Of a DNA stretch of 34,427 nt, positions 9,606 to 19,127 are shown in pieces. Source of the DNA: Gyrodactylus bullatarudis (taxonomy: Eukaryota; Platyhelminthes; Monogenea; Gyrodactylidea; Gyrodactylidae); the NCBI GenBank assembly GCA_012064415.1, contig SSNU01001259.1, positions 1 through 34,427 on the forward strand, written 5' to 3'. Position 1 is the stretch's first letter. Every line of letters begins with the position of its first letter. Under the pieces are notes generated by a model. That model saw only the letters and a list, made by a program, of their open reading frames with translations. It did no database searches and had not been told where the DNA came from. Made by a program: the position numbers and the translations under genes.

Positions 9606-11278
9606 CTAACTAAAAAATAATCTTTTTCAAAAATAAAGCATAACTTTCACGATTGAATAACTTGTATGAGTGAGGATATTGAAACTACCCCGATTTAATT
9701 CCTGAAATCTTTTTCTACTGTTTTATTCTTCATGATAATTTATAGATATGCCCTTTAGGAATAAATTTATTAGTCTATAACTAATGAGAAATCTCAACGT
9801 TTTTAATCTCATCATCTAGATCATTACTTGAGGCTAAAATAAGCTATCAATAGTATAAAGCAATTTTCAGACTGGAAAAATCTAATGCTCTATAATAATA
9901 TATGCTATTTGAAACGGGAAAAATGATGTTTTGCTTCACTTTGAACAATTTATTTTATGCTATAATTATATTAATATCATTGATTTTAATAACATAGCAT
10001 GAAATGCTCGAAAAATACTTTGAGATGTATGTATTTGGAATTGATCAGGTATATCGGTGAAAACAACCAATTAAAGCTTCCTCTAAGATTATTTTCTTGG
10101 CATTGTAATACAACCAAACTGTGAGGAATATATTTTGCGTAGAGAAACGAATTCTCAGTATAGCTGTTAGAATAGTTCAATCGAAAAAAATGTGAAGCTC
10201 TTGCGAGATTAGAGTAGGACGAATTTTTCAACTTTTCCCAGCTTTAATCTCACTTTCGAGTTTGTCCTGATCTCGATTGAAAATGACACGTACCAAGATT
10301 TTTTCAATGAATTTCACTACGAAAAGGACAAAATTGAGATTTTTTAATAGTTTTTACAAAATTTTGAATAAAAATAGGGCTTATAGTAAAAATTGAGTGT
10401 TCTTTCACATGTCGGAAATTAGGTAAATTTTGATGATTTTTGGGAAAATGGGATTTTTGTATATCAGAATATGAAAAATTTTCATTTTGTTTTTGAAAAA
10501 TGTGTTTTTCATGGTTAAAACATCAATCAAGGCATAGAACATTGTTCGGATCCTAATATATATTTTTTTTGTCCCCAATAAAATGAATTAATATCTGGTA
10601 GTCTTTAATCATTAGATTCTTTCGAATTTTAAATAGAATTAATAAAAAATTTCTTGTTTCCACTTTCCTTATGAATTTATTTTTTATCTTCTTATTTGTC
10701 AATCTGAAGTTGAAATTGAAAAATCTATTTCTACTGCCTAAATTTACATTTTTTGTCAATATCCCAAAACTCTCAAATGAGCAAAAGTTTCTTTCTATAA
10801 CATTTTCATGATAGATTTATAATCTGACGTTTGAATGTCATTTGCTATAATTCATTCTCAAATCATTAATACAGTATGAAGTACATAAATATTTTTTGTC
10901 ATTCTATAGATATAGAGGGGAATAAGATATAATTTATTTCCTCTGTGGAAATTGATTATTTCATCTTTTCACAGTCCGTATTGACTTAAGTCCGCTAATA
11001 AAATGAATTTCCTTGATGTAGGTTTAAAATCGAGATATCTCATTGAATTCTCAAGTATGATAATTCTCCATTTCTATGCTGCTGTAGTTCCTGGCCATTA
11101 GATTGAGGGAATAAACTTTTCAGGAATTATCTCACGAATCATCCTTATCTCCGGGTAGTGAGAAACATAAATATTTTTTGAAACCCATGATGAATTGAGC
11201 CGATGAGTTGTTATGATTGAACAAATAACAAGTTGAAATTACAATCGATTTTTTAATCTAGAATTCGAACTTTTTAAA
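9606..11278. other. AT-rich non-coding stretch
   Basis: About 1.7 kb without a supportable gene. The two minus-strand ORFs (9986-10231 and 10553-10759) have low-complexity composition, no domain and no matching splice sites. I treat them as chance. Confidence 0.35.
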
Positions 11279-11800
11279 GATTTTTTGGAATCCTACTCAT
11301 GTTGTCTACTTTTACCAGTTGAAGGAAAAAAATTATTTCTTTGAAAAATATGGTCATTTTTCAAACTTTGAACCAAAAGTTTTTATTGATTTGAAAGTTT
11401 TAGGGTGATCAAAAGAGTTTTTTCAAGATCAAGATTAGACAAGAAAGCTGATTAGCACTGTCAAATTACCAACAGTTACCCCATTTTCGAGAGATTTTGA
11501 ATTATCGAAATTTCATTGATTTTCAAGTAGTGAAATTGATTAAAAAATCGATAATAAGGCTAGGCATCAGATTAAATTCAGTTGAATTGATTTTCTTGTC
11601 TAATCCTGATCTTAAAAAACTCTTTTGATCCCCCTAAAACTTTCAGATCAATAAAAACTTTCGGTTCAAAGTTCGAAAAAATGGGATTTTAGCGACAAAT
11701 TGCAATTTGAAAAATGGTCTTTTTTCATGAAAATATTTTTTTTAGTAATTTTTTCTTCAACTGGTAATAGTTGGCAGCATGCGTGGGATTCCAAAAAATC
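11279..11800. repeat. Large imperfect inverted repeat (foldback), arms 11279-11446 and 11592-11800
   Basis: The arms share GATTTTTTGGAATCC at the outer ends, TTACCAGTTGAAG, a TTTGAACC(A/G)AAAGTTTTTATTGAT block, and GATTAGACAAGAAA at the inner ends. The right arm has about 41 nt that are absent from the left, which accounts for the length difference. The spacer is 145 nt. The RNA could form a long hairpin. The ORF on the minus strand of the right arm (11666-11857) follows from this repeat and is not a gene. Confidence 0.75.
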
Positions 11801-11915
11801 GAGATTTCTGTAAAACTCATAGATACCCAACTTCATATCAATTAGCTTTATAAACATAATTTTACATCAGAATTTTATAGAAAGAAACATTCTGACCACA
11901 CCTCCACTCTTGTGA
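11801..11915 (-). repeat. Dispersed repeat A joined to the GGTGTGGTCAG block
   Basis: On the minus strand it starts with GGAGGTGTGGTCAGAATG, continues with an ATTCTGATGTAAAATTATG block, then AAGCTAATTGATATGAAGT, and runs directly into the foldback arm. This is the most complete unit of the family and links the partial copies at 1383, 5390 and 5999. Confidence 0.5.
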
Positions 11916-12856
11916 TTATAATTATAAATTAAATTTGTTGTTCGTAAAATACTCAACTTTGTTTCCTGACTACTTACAAATAAAAATTAACTCATTGAAG
12001 TCTCTCTTCAAGTTGAATGACAGGATAATTCCTCTGTGTTTTTATACACAAAATCTCATTTAAAAATGACAGATAAAATTTTTGTGCAAATTAAACATGT
12101 GCTAATATCAAATGGCCTCAAAATAGTATTTAAAAGTTGATGCATCAAAAAAACAGTCAGATACAATTGTGCAAAATTAAATCCCTAGAGCCTCAAAACA
12201 AAATTTGAGGGAGTACAGTTTTAAATACTTTACCTTCTTACAATATTTGTTACGAATACTCTTGATTTGAAAATATACCTCATGATTCTCGAAAATATTG
12301 ACACTTTTGTAAGAATCATAGATTAAGATCTCTTCATATTGACTTGTTCTCTAGGGATATACTGAGAAATTCATTCGGTTCGATTATTTCCTCCCAAATT
12401 AGCTTTTTATGTAAAATTCTTTCGGGATTTTATTGTTCACTGAGGTAGAAACGTATCAAACGAGAAAATATCTTATGTCTTTTGATGAAATAAAGCCATT
12501 TAAATATTCATAGGAGCTCAATTTTTTATTACAACTATGTTTTTTATTCTTTTTTTCTTAGAATAACTAATTATTACAATTATAATTGATCGTTCACTAT
12601 TAGAGTAATAGGTTATCGTGCTCGATATTTTTGAAATTATAGAAAATTGAATTGAATTTATGAACAGCCAAATAATAGTAATTGGGAGAAAACTAGACAG
12701 AAAAGACTAAACATATTTTGTTACTAAATAAGATTGTTGAGGAGGTTAAGTTCCCACACTTTCGGTTTCATTTAAAAGACTATATTTTAAAGCATTATTT
12801 ATTTGTTGTTTAAATATTTAAATATAAACTAATTCGACTTCAACTGCCTTGATATC
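11916..12856. other. AT-rich non-coding stretch
   Basis: I find no gene, RNA or clear repeat. Confidence 0.35.
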
Positions 12857-12934
12857 ATGTATGCTAACAAGCCTTCCACTTCTCATAAAGGAGCCAAGAC
12901 TAGGTCAGCACCGGCACCCATAACAAAGATATAA
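12857..12934 (+). CDS. Unidentified 25-codon small ORF
   Basis: ATG at 12857, stop TAA at 12932-12934. The peptide MYANKPSTSHKGAKTRSAPA... is basic and rich in Ser, Ala, Pro and Lys, and its codons are much less AT-rich than the surroundings. It could be a small translated ORF or the last exon of a gene whose other exons are hidden by tiny introns. No homologue is known to me and no supporting splice sites were fixed. Low confidence. Confidence 0.2.
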   Translation: MYANKPSTSHKGAKTRSAPAPITKI

Positions 12935-13619
12935 TAATAATAATATAACTTATAAGAAATTAAAGTAAGTCTTGTTAAAATACAACGGAAAATCAAATTG
13001 CTTTGTTTTGCCATGTAATCAAGATTTATTTAGCATGTATTTTACGATCGTGAAAGATTAGTTATACAAGACCAAATATAGAATATTGTTTCGGCACAAA
13101 AATTCAATCCGCACAAGAACGATTTACGCACTCATTTTCGCCAAGTTATCAAATCGACACTCAATTCTCCGATCAACTCTCTCAGACTTAAAAGAGAACT
13201 AAAATCGATTCATCAAATCATTTCCCATTTCCAGCTCAAATGCTATAATATTCACGAATTTGACAGTTTTTTCTTCATTTTTCTGTCTTTTATTTCACTG
13301 ATTTTTCTCTTATTTTAAGGAAACCTGTTTATGAAAAAATGAAATTATATCAGAGTTGTTAAAAACTGACAAACTGGCAGGAAATTAATATTATACATTT
13401 TAGATGGGAAAATTCATTATCGTTGTAATTTTCTCTGTCGTCAAGGTGACAAAATTAAGGACTTTTCTTTTATGTTTATATATTTAATTTAAAAGAGATT
13501 TTTAAGTTGTATGAGTTAATAATAATAATATAAATTAAAATCTCGACAACATTTTTAAAACTTCAAATCTATCTGTAATTTATATTATTAAAAAATAAAA
13601 GCGAAAAAAATTTCTAGAT
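12935..13619. other. AT-rich non-coding stretch with ATA/ATT microsatellites
   Basis: Short ATA repeats occur at about 12930-12945 and 13519-13531. No gene is visible. Confidence 0.35.
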
Positions 13620-13830
13620 TTGGTCTTAGTTGAGCCGTAATCTCGATCAGAACCGAAAAATTGGCTGACCAATCAGATGGCTTCATTTTCAACACGTAAG
13701 CTTGCTTCTCGTTGGTCCAATCTAAGCTTCAATTTCTCCGTCATCATACAAAACAAAAGCTTTTTCGAATTTTAGAAAACACTGCGTAGCGGGTTCGGAT
13801 CAGCTAGTTATAATAAATTTTGTACTAGAA
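13620..13830. promoter_or_regulatory. GC-richer block with CCAAT-type motifs (possible promoter)
   Basis: This block stands out from the AT-rich surroundings. It holds GACCAATCAGATGG at about 13668-13681 and TTGGTCCAAT at about 13714-13723. CCAAT motifs are common in animal promoters and also occur in the PLE promoter region of this window. No downstream gene could be fixed in either direction, so it may be a remnant transposon promoter. Confidence 0.25.
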
Positions 13831-14389
13831 TTATCATTTGGTCTCAGTCTTAAAAAGAGTAGGTGGCAATGAAATTTTCTAGAGTTAGGGTTGAGAGAGC
13901 TCATTTCAAATGAATAAATCTACAGTTTTTGAGTGAAGCCTGTATATTAGAAAATTTCCATAATTTTTATAATCCCCTATCGAAATGACAAAATTAAGTG
14001 TATAATATACACTGTATAATATCAAAAATAATAAAATTTCTAGAAAATAAAAAACTAAAAGCTTTCCCGTATCGTTTTCTTCATTAAACAAACTGCATAC
14101 ATGCTTTCTGAAAATACTCTATTCATTGAATTCAGAAATAACCCTAATAATTTTTTTGTTAGATAAGTATTTACATTTTTTAATAAGTACAACATGGGAT
14201 ATAAATCTTGAACAAAAAATATATTCGGATAATACTTTTGGTAAAGTGATATTTCAAATTTATTTGCAATTTTAATTTTCAGCTCCAAGGAACCAGTTGG
14301 TGTTATACGGATATAATTATATTATATTTCAAATAAATAAAAGATTTATTTTTCTATTAAATAAAATTCATTTTTGAATATCAGGCGAT
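13831..14389. other. Non-coding stretch with two unidentified minus-strand ORFs
   Basis: Two overlapping minus-strand ORFs (14288-14055 without an ATG start, and 14091-13906) lie just downstream of the GIY-YIG relic. Their peptides have no recognisable domain. They may be 3' debris of the old PLE or chance. Confidence 0.25.
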
Positions 14390-14645
14390 TTTAAATTTCA
14401 CTATTTTCAATAATTCTGAGTTCACTTAAATTCTCATTATTAGCGTCACTTTTTGATGTGTCAAGATTTTTGTAAGGAATAGAAAAATTCGAAATTGAAG
14501 CAGAATGATCTTCTTCTTAAGATGTCTTGGCACAGTCGTGTCCTCCTTCAAATGATCACTGAATCTTGTTGTAAGTTTCCCTATAGTCCGTCCTATATCT
14601 GAAACACCGCAATTTTTTATAATCCTCGCAGTACCTTATCAAAAA
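14390..14645 (-). pseudogene. Second decayed GIY-YIG endonuclease fragment (old PLE)
   Basis: On the minus strand, from about 14645, the frame gives KNCGVSDIGRTIGKLTTRF, which matches the family's C...YIGrT...L..R...H pattern (YIG here is DIG). A DHLKED block follows. After a frameshift near 14495 the downstream part continues as SISNFSIPYKNLDTSKS and ends in SELRIIENSEI, in the position of the family's C-terminal helix. The fragment is older than, and interrupted by, the PLE insertion that starts at 14827. The domain call rests on motif spacing only. Confidence 0.5.
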
Positions 14646-14813
14646 TATATTAAGCCTAAATTTCTTCTATCTTGTAAATTTTTTAATTTTTTTTTTTGGG
14701 TTTTCCTAATCTATAATAAGTTCTACAATTGGCCCTTGATCAGAATATCTTTTTTTTCTTTGCTCCTTTCTGACGTGTCAGCTAGTTCTTTGGACTTTGG
14801 GTGAATTGAAAAG

Positions 14814-14826
14814 TTTAATGCCCTAT
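14814..14826. repeat. Target-site duplication, left copy (13 bp)
   Basis: TTTAATGCCCTAT here is repeated exactly at 21041-21053. It adjoins the outer end of the inverted PLE copy on this side and the outer end of the third PLE 5'-region copy on the other. It therefore marks 14827-21040 as one insertion. Confidence 0.88.
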
Positions 14827-15089
14827 TTTCCGAATCAGTGAAAAATGATCTAAAATTAGTTTTATAATAAAATTTATTAAAACTTAGGTCAATATTAGAA
14901 TTCTCAGCCATGGTCATCCAAACGTTTTGACGGTGATTATCTTCACACGCCTTCTTCAGTGGTACGACAAGTTTGTCAAAAAACAAATTACTATTTATAT
15001 ACTTTCATGATCTCATACCTATCAGTTCTGTCCAATCAGATGAGAGAATAGAATAATACAAGAGGCTGACCTATGATAATAAAGTATAG
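14827..15089 (-). repeat. PLE 5' region (pseudo-LTR), inverted copy
   Basis: This 263-bp sequence is the reverse complement of 15143-15405. I found one difference: position 14928 turns the GAAAC core of the hammerhead-like motif into AAAAC. The minus-strand reading frame across it is the truncated start of the PLE ORF. Confidence 0.92.
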
Positions 15090-15142
15090 ATAATCAGGAC
15101 AGAAAAGAGTTATAATTTTTTCATCAGATTTGATTTAAATTC

Positions 15143-15405
15143 CTATACTTTATTATCATAGGTCAGCCTCTTGTATTATTCTATTCTCTCATCTGATTGG
15201 ACAGAACTGATAGGTATGAGATCATGAAAGTATATAAATAGTAATTTGTTTTTTGACAAACTTGTCGTACCACTGAAGAAGGCGTGTGAAGATAATCACC
15301 GTCGAAACGTTTGGATGACCATGGCTGAGAATTCTAATATTGACCTAAGTTTTAATAAATTTTATTATAAAACTAATTTTAGATCATTTTTCACTGATTC
15401 GGAAA
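15143..15405 (+). repeat. PLE 5' region (pseudo-LTR), direct copy with promoter
   Basis: It contains a CCAAT box in inverse orientation (CTGATTGGAC, about 15192-15201), a TATA box (TATATAAATA, 15231-15240) and the hammerhead-like motif. It then runs into the ORF. Together with 14827-15089 it forms a near-perfect palindrome with a 53-nt loop. Confidence 0.9.
15255..15314 (+). ncRNA. Hammerhead-ribozyme-like motif of the PLE
   Basis: CTGAAGA (15273-15279) and GAAAC (15304-15308) match the two conserved core strands CUGANGA and GAAA(C) of hammerhead ribozymes, which PLEs are known to carry in their pseudo-LTRs. Between them GGCG-T-GTGA pairs with TCAC-CGTC around a short loop, which would be helix II. 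One extra A follows the first core strand. CAAAC upstream can pair with GTTTG downstream, but with a 2-nt bulge. A proper helix I and cleavage triplet are not convincing, so activity is uncertain. The motif recurs in the copy at 20911-21040. Confidence 0.4.
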
Positions 15406-15809
15406 TTAAGGAGGTCAATTATCTTGCCAAGTCCTTGGAACGCAGGTCCAGATTAGTGAGTCATTTACAATTTACTATGAAATGTATTATTAGTGGTTTT
15501 GTGCCTAAAGGTTTTGTCCAACAAATCAGATGTAATTCTTCTCTTACTACTAAATTTGCTCTAGAAATCGCTATTGAAAAATGCGATAATTTTTTAATTA
15601 CTATTTCCTCTATTGACTGTTCTATCTCTAATATTCTCTTTAAATTTAAAAAATCCCTTAGCACTAATGTGTTTAAGGCTCTTATTTATAAACTTGAAGG
15701 TTTAACAGAATTTTCAAAAACTCTATTATTTTCAAAAATCGAAAATTTAATCGATTTTTCTCTAACTCTAATCTTTATTTTACAAAAAACTCTTAAAATT
15801 ATTAATTAA
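15315..15809 (+). pseudogene. PLE N-terminal domain ORF
   Basis: In-frame ATGs at 15315 and 15321 (GACCATGGCTGAG) are the likely starts. The frame itself opens upstream through the 5' region without an ATG. The block RRSRLVSHLQF, then IISGFVPKGF, matches the conserved H..F....P.G region that precedes the RT in PLEs. The ORF then drifts into an AT-rich tract and stops at 15809. The RT frame starts about 50 nt later, so a frameshift or an expansion of the A/T tract (15800-15845) has split the original polyprotein. Expression would need a separate start or recoding. Confidence 0.7.
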
Positions 15810-15858
15810 TTATTAATAATTATTATTAATTATTATTATTCAAAATTTTAAGTCAAGA

Positions 15859-17439
15859 TTGGATAATCTTGATGTTCTATATGACCTGGATAATCTTTTC
15901 TTTAATAATATTAATAATTTTTCATCAGACGAGATTGATACTAAATTCTTAGCCATTTTGAACAAAAGCAGTAAGAATCCGCTCAAATACCAACATGAAA
16001 ATTATAGTAAAATTATTGTAAATAACCTAGATGTTATTATGAATAAAATTTCTGACCCTAATACAGAAAATGAACTTAGCTTTGAGACGTTTAAAATCAT
16101 TTGTAATTTTAAAGAAAATAAACATGACTATTTGGAAAAAGATATTACACAAACAATAAGGGGTCTCAAGGGGTTGAACAAAGTGATCTTAAACGCAGAT
16201 AAAAATGGGGGCCTCACTATACTTGATAGAGAGGAATTTGAGCTAAAATCTGAAAAAATCATTAGCAACAAAAATCTATATGAAGATTACAAAGAAAGCT
16301 CCCTCACCACCCTTCTTAATAAGACTAACAAATTTCTAGTTGAGAATAAACAATTTTTCAAAAATTACTATCCCCTTAAGTCTAATAATAACATTCTAGG
16401 TAAACCTTTTTTCTTGGTTAAGGTACACAAAGAAAATAGACCTTTTGGAATGATAATTAACTCAAAATGCTCTAAACTAAATCAAATAGGTGAAATTATT
16501 CTAGATAATATCAATTTACTGAATTTTAACTTTGAATTCTGTTTAAAAAATTCGTACCAGTTAACTAATATGCTTGATTTTTCTCCCTTAGATAATGCTA
16601 AGTTTTTTTCTTTAGATGTTGTTGATATGTATAATAATATTCCTTTAGAAGAACTTTTTTCCTTTTTTAAAATTGAAATTAATAATTTTGACTTAGACCC
16701 TAATTTGGATAAATTTTTGTTAGATGGTTGTAAAATTTGTTTAGAAAATAATATTTTTAAATTTAATAATAAACTGTTCAAACAAAAAATGGTCTAGCTA
16801 TGGGTAATCCCCTTTCACCATTCTTTGCTAATATTTACATGTCTTTAGTGGATAAATTTATTAATAACTCCCTTAATACTATTTTACTGACTAGATATTT
16901 AGATGACTACCTTATCATTACAGATAAGAGTAAGAATGATATCATCAATATTATTTTTTTACTAAGATTTAAGTTCCCTAAACTAAAATTTACGTTTGAG
17001 GAGGGTATTAATGATAACATAAAATATCTAGATTTAAGTTTAACTTTGAAGGATAACAAAATCTCTAAATCCATATATAGAAAACCTTGTAATAAAAATA
17101 TACTGTTGAATTTCAAAAGTAACACACCTATTCTGTACAAAGAAAATGTAGTTCGTGGTGAAATCTTGAGAACATTACGTCTCACAGATAAAGATCATTG
17201 GGATGTGGAACTTAGAAATTTAACAGTTATTTTAAATAAAAATAGTTATCCTACAAAAATGATCGATAGAATTAAGGAAGAGGTTTTTAATAAATTTTAT
17301 TCACCTAAAATCATTAAAAATCAAAATTTAGACATCAAAAAAATCATTGTTTTAGAACATAGCCCACTTAATATTTTGTTATCTAAAATTTATAAAAAAT
17401 ATAATTTTAAGGTTGTTTTTAAAAATAATATACAGTTAA
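15859..17439 (+). pseudogene. PLE reverse transcriptase, frameshifted and cut by piggyBac
   Basis: Motifs in order: NADKNGGLTILDREEFE (pre-RT block typical of PLEs), KPFFLVKVHKENRPFG, motif A FFSLDVVDMYNNIP, GNPLSPFFANIYM, motif C with catalytic YLDD at about 16896-16910, then YLDLSL and the YRKP block. The catalytic aspartates are intact. A +1 shift in an A-run just before 16797 creates the TAG stop and moves the rest into another frame (16800 onward). The thumb region ends in KKYNFKVVFKNNIQL, where the piggyBac TTAA site lies. After the insertion the frame stays open for 29 codons (to 19213) without a GIY-YIG domain. Confidence 0.85.
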
Positions 17440-17453
17440 CCCTTGTCCGGTCA

Positions 17454-17474
17454 TTGGGGTGTTTTTCACCCCAA
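17454..17474. repeat. piggyBac left subterminal palindrome
   Basis: TTGGGGTG and CACCCCAA enclose a 5-nt T-loop. The motif lies 14 bp inside the left end. A near-identical palindrome lies at 19064-19084 near the right end. Such subterminal repeats often serve as transposase binding sites; this is inferred here. Confidence 0.85.
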
Positions 17475-17716
17475 GACAGATATTTATCCGAATATTTTTC
17501 ATAAATTTTATACCGGAGGCTTTTAATTATTCTTATTTTAGGTTCTTGTTGACAATATGTAGTGTTTATTTTTTCAATATCTTTTTTTGTTGCTGAGATA
17601 CAAGGATTGAAATTCTCTAGTCCGTTGCCACTAGCATGGGGTATAAACTACTCCATTTGGCATTTTCGGTTTTTTGTTTTCACTAAAAGGTATTACTTCA
17701 TTTTTTTATCTTTGCA

Positions 17717-19023
17717 ATGAACAGTGACGACGTATTTTGTTATCTCCCTCCAATTCCGGATTTATCAAGCAACGAATCTTCGGTTGCAACAGACAGTGAT
17801 TCCGAAGAGGACATGGTAATATCTGATCTCAGTAAAGAAGATCCCAGACGTTTCAATATCTCTGCCAAATCATGACGTTCTTCTATCCAAATGCTCCTCA
17901 TACACCTATACACATATGCCTAGTATCAAAAGAAAAACTACCTCAGAAAGAATATGTAAATTCACACCTGGGTTGACAGTGTATTCCAAAAAGGCGGTTG
18001 AAATTCCAGAATTTTTCGATTCATTCATTGATCCTGAAATACTTGAGGATATCACCAAACATACAAATGAGTATGCTCTATTCAAAAGCATACGTCCCTA
18101 CTGATCAGCTAACAATTGATGAACAGCTTGTAGGATTCAAGGGTAAATGCCCATTTAGAATGTATATCCCATCGAAACCAGAAAGATATGGGATAAAGAT
18201 ATGGTGTATTTGTGATGCAAAGAATTCCTATCTACTCAATGCACAAATTTACATCGGCAAGGAGAACAATAAAGTAGATAAAAATCAGGGTGATCGTGTA
18301 GTCAAAGAACTCTCCTATCCATTTTTGAAATCTGGAAGAACTATCATTGCTGATAACTTTTTCTCGAGCATAGATATTGTGACGTACCTGAAAAAATAGG
18401 ACAACTTATGTTGGAACTGTTCGTAAGAATAGAAGATTTTTACCAGCTTCATTTCAACAGAAAAATAGAGGAAAATACACGAGATTATATTTTCAATGAA
18501 GATGCAACCTTACTAAGATTTGGTCAGAAGAAAAATGTTCCAGTTGTCATGATATCCTCTCTACATTGTGATTTGGATGAAGAAGATAGGAAGATTCCTG
18601 AAATAATTTATTATTAAAATCATACGAAAGGAGGCGTTGATGTTCTAGACCAACTGGTCGGATATTATACGTGCAAACGAAAAACAGCTAGATGGCCTTT
18701 GAAAATTTTCTGGAATATAGTTGATATTGCCACCTACAATTCTTACATATCATATGGAATAAAATGGCCCCAAATAGTTAGTAAGAAAAATAAAAGATCA
18801 AGAAGAAATTATATTGTTGAATTAGCAATAAATCTAATGAAAAAAGAAAAAAATATCCTTCAAGATTTAGTCTTTCAAAAAAACGCAAAAAATCTGTTCA
18901 AAACAATCAAGATGCGAGGACTGTGGACAAAATCAAGACAGAAAAACCAAAACAAAATGTTATAAATGTGATAAATTCATATGCAAAGAGCATACTTATT
19001 CCTTGTGTAAAGATTGCTTATGA
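17717..19023 (+). pseudogene. piggyBac transposase, inactivated
   Basis: It starts at ATG 17717 with an acidic N-terminus (SDDVFCYLPPIPDLSSNESS, then DSDSEED), but stops after about 50 codons. The catalytic core survives in pieces: LTIDEQLVGFKGKCPFRMYI with the first Asp, IIADNFFSS with the second, then GGVDVLDQLVGYYTCKRKTA and WNIVDIATYNSYIS around the third. Frameshifts or stops lie near 17875, 18100, 18399, 18470 and 18617. The C-terminal cysteine-rich domain is readable (CYKCDKFICKEHTYSLCKDC, ending at TGA 19021). All three catalytic Asp positions are recognisable, but no continuous protein can be made. Confidence 0.92.
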
Positions 19024-19063
19024 AATTAAAAATTATTTTGTTGAAATTCACATAGTTTTTAAT

Positions 19064-19084
19064 TTGGGGTGTTTTACACCCCAA
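19064..19084. repeat. piggyBac right subterminal palindrome
   Basis: TTGGGGTG and CACCCCAA around a TTTTA centre mirror the palindrome at 17454-17474. It lies 39 bp from the right end, so the spacing differs between the two ends. Confidence 0.85.
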
Positions 19085-19127
19085 TTCGATGTAACGGGAT
19101 TTTTTCCATCGCAAGGACAAGGGTTAA

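Larger units (their letters stand above)
17436..19127 (+). mobile_element. piggyBac-family DNA transposon in a TTAA site
   Basis: TTAA at 17436-17439 and 19124-19127 bracket a 1684-bp element (17440-19123). The terminal inverted repeats read CCCTTGTCC and GGACAAGGG. Each end carries a subterminal palindrome. The interior encodes a decayed piggyBac transposase. The insertion splits a leucine codon region of the PLE RT frame. The exact TTAA duplication and the matching ends are the hallmarks of piggyBac integration. Confidence 0.95.

Noticed and set aside
9986..10759. Two minus-strand ORFs (81 and 68 codons) as possible genes
   Set aside because: Low-complexity AT-driven peptides without domain, splice sites or neighbours. 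They are at the length expected by chance in this composition.
11666..11857. Minus-strand ORF of 63 codons
   Set aside because: It lies in the arm of the foldback repeat and repeat A. The facing copy does not keep the frame.
15461..15664. Minus-strand ORF of 67 codons
   Set aside because: Antisense shadow of the PLE N-terminal domain.
16482..17185. Minus-strand ORFs inside the reverse transcriptase
   Set aside because: They are antisense shadows of the RT frame, which has clear catalytic motifs on the plus strand.
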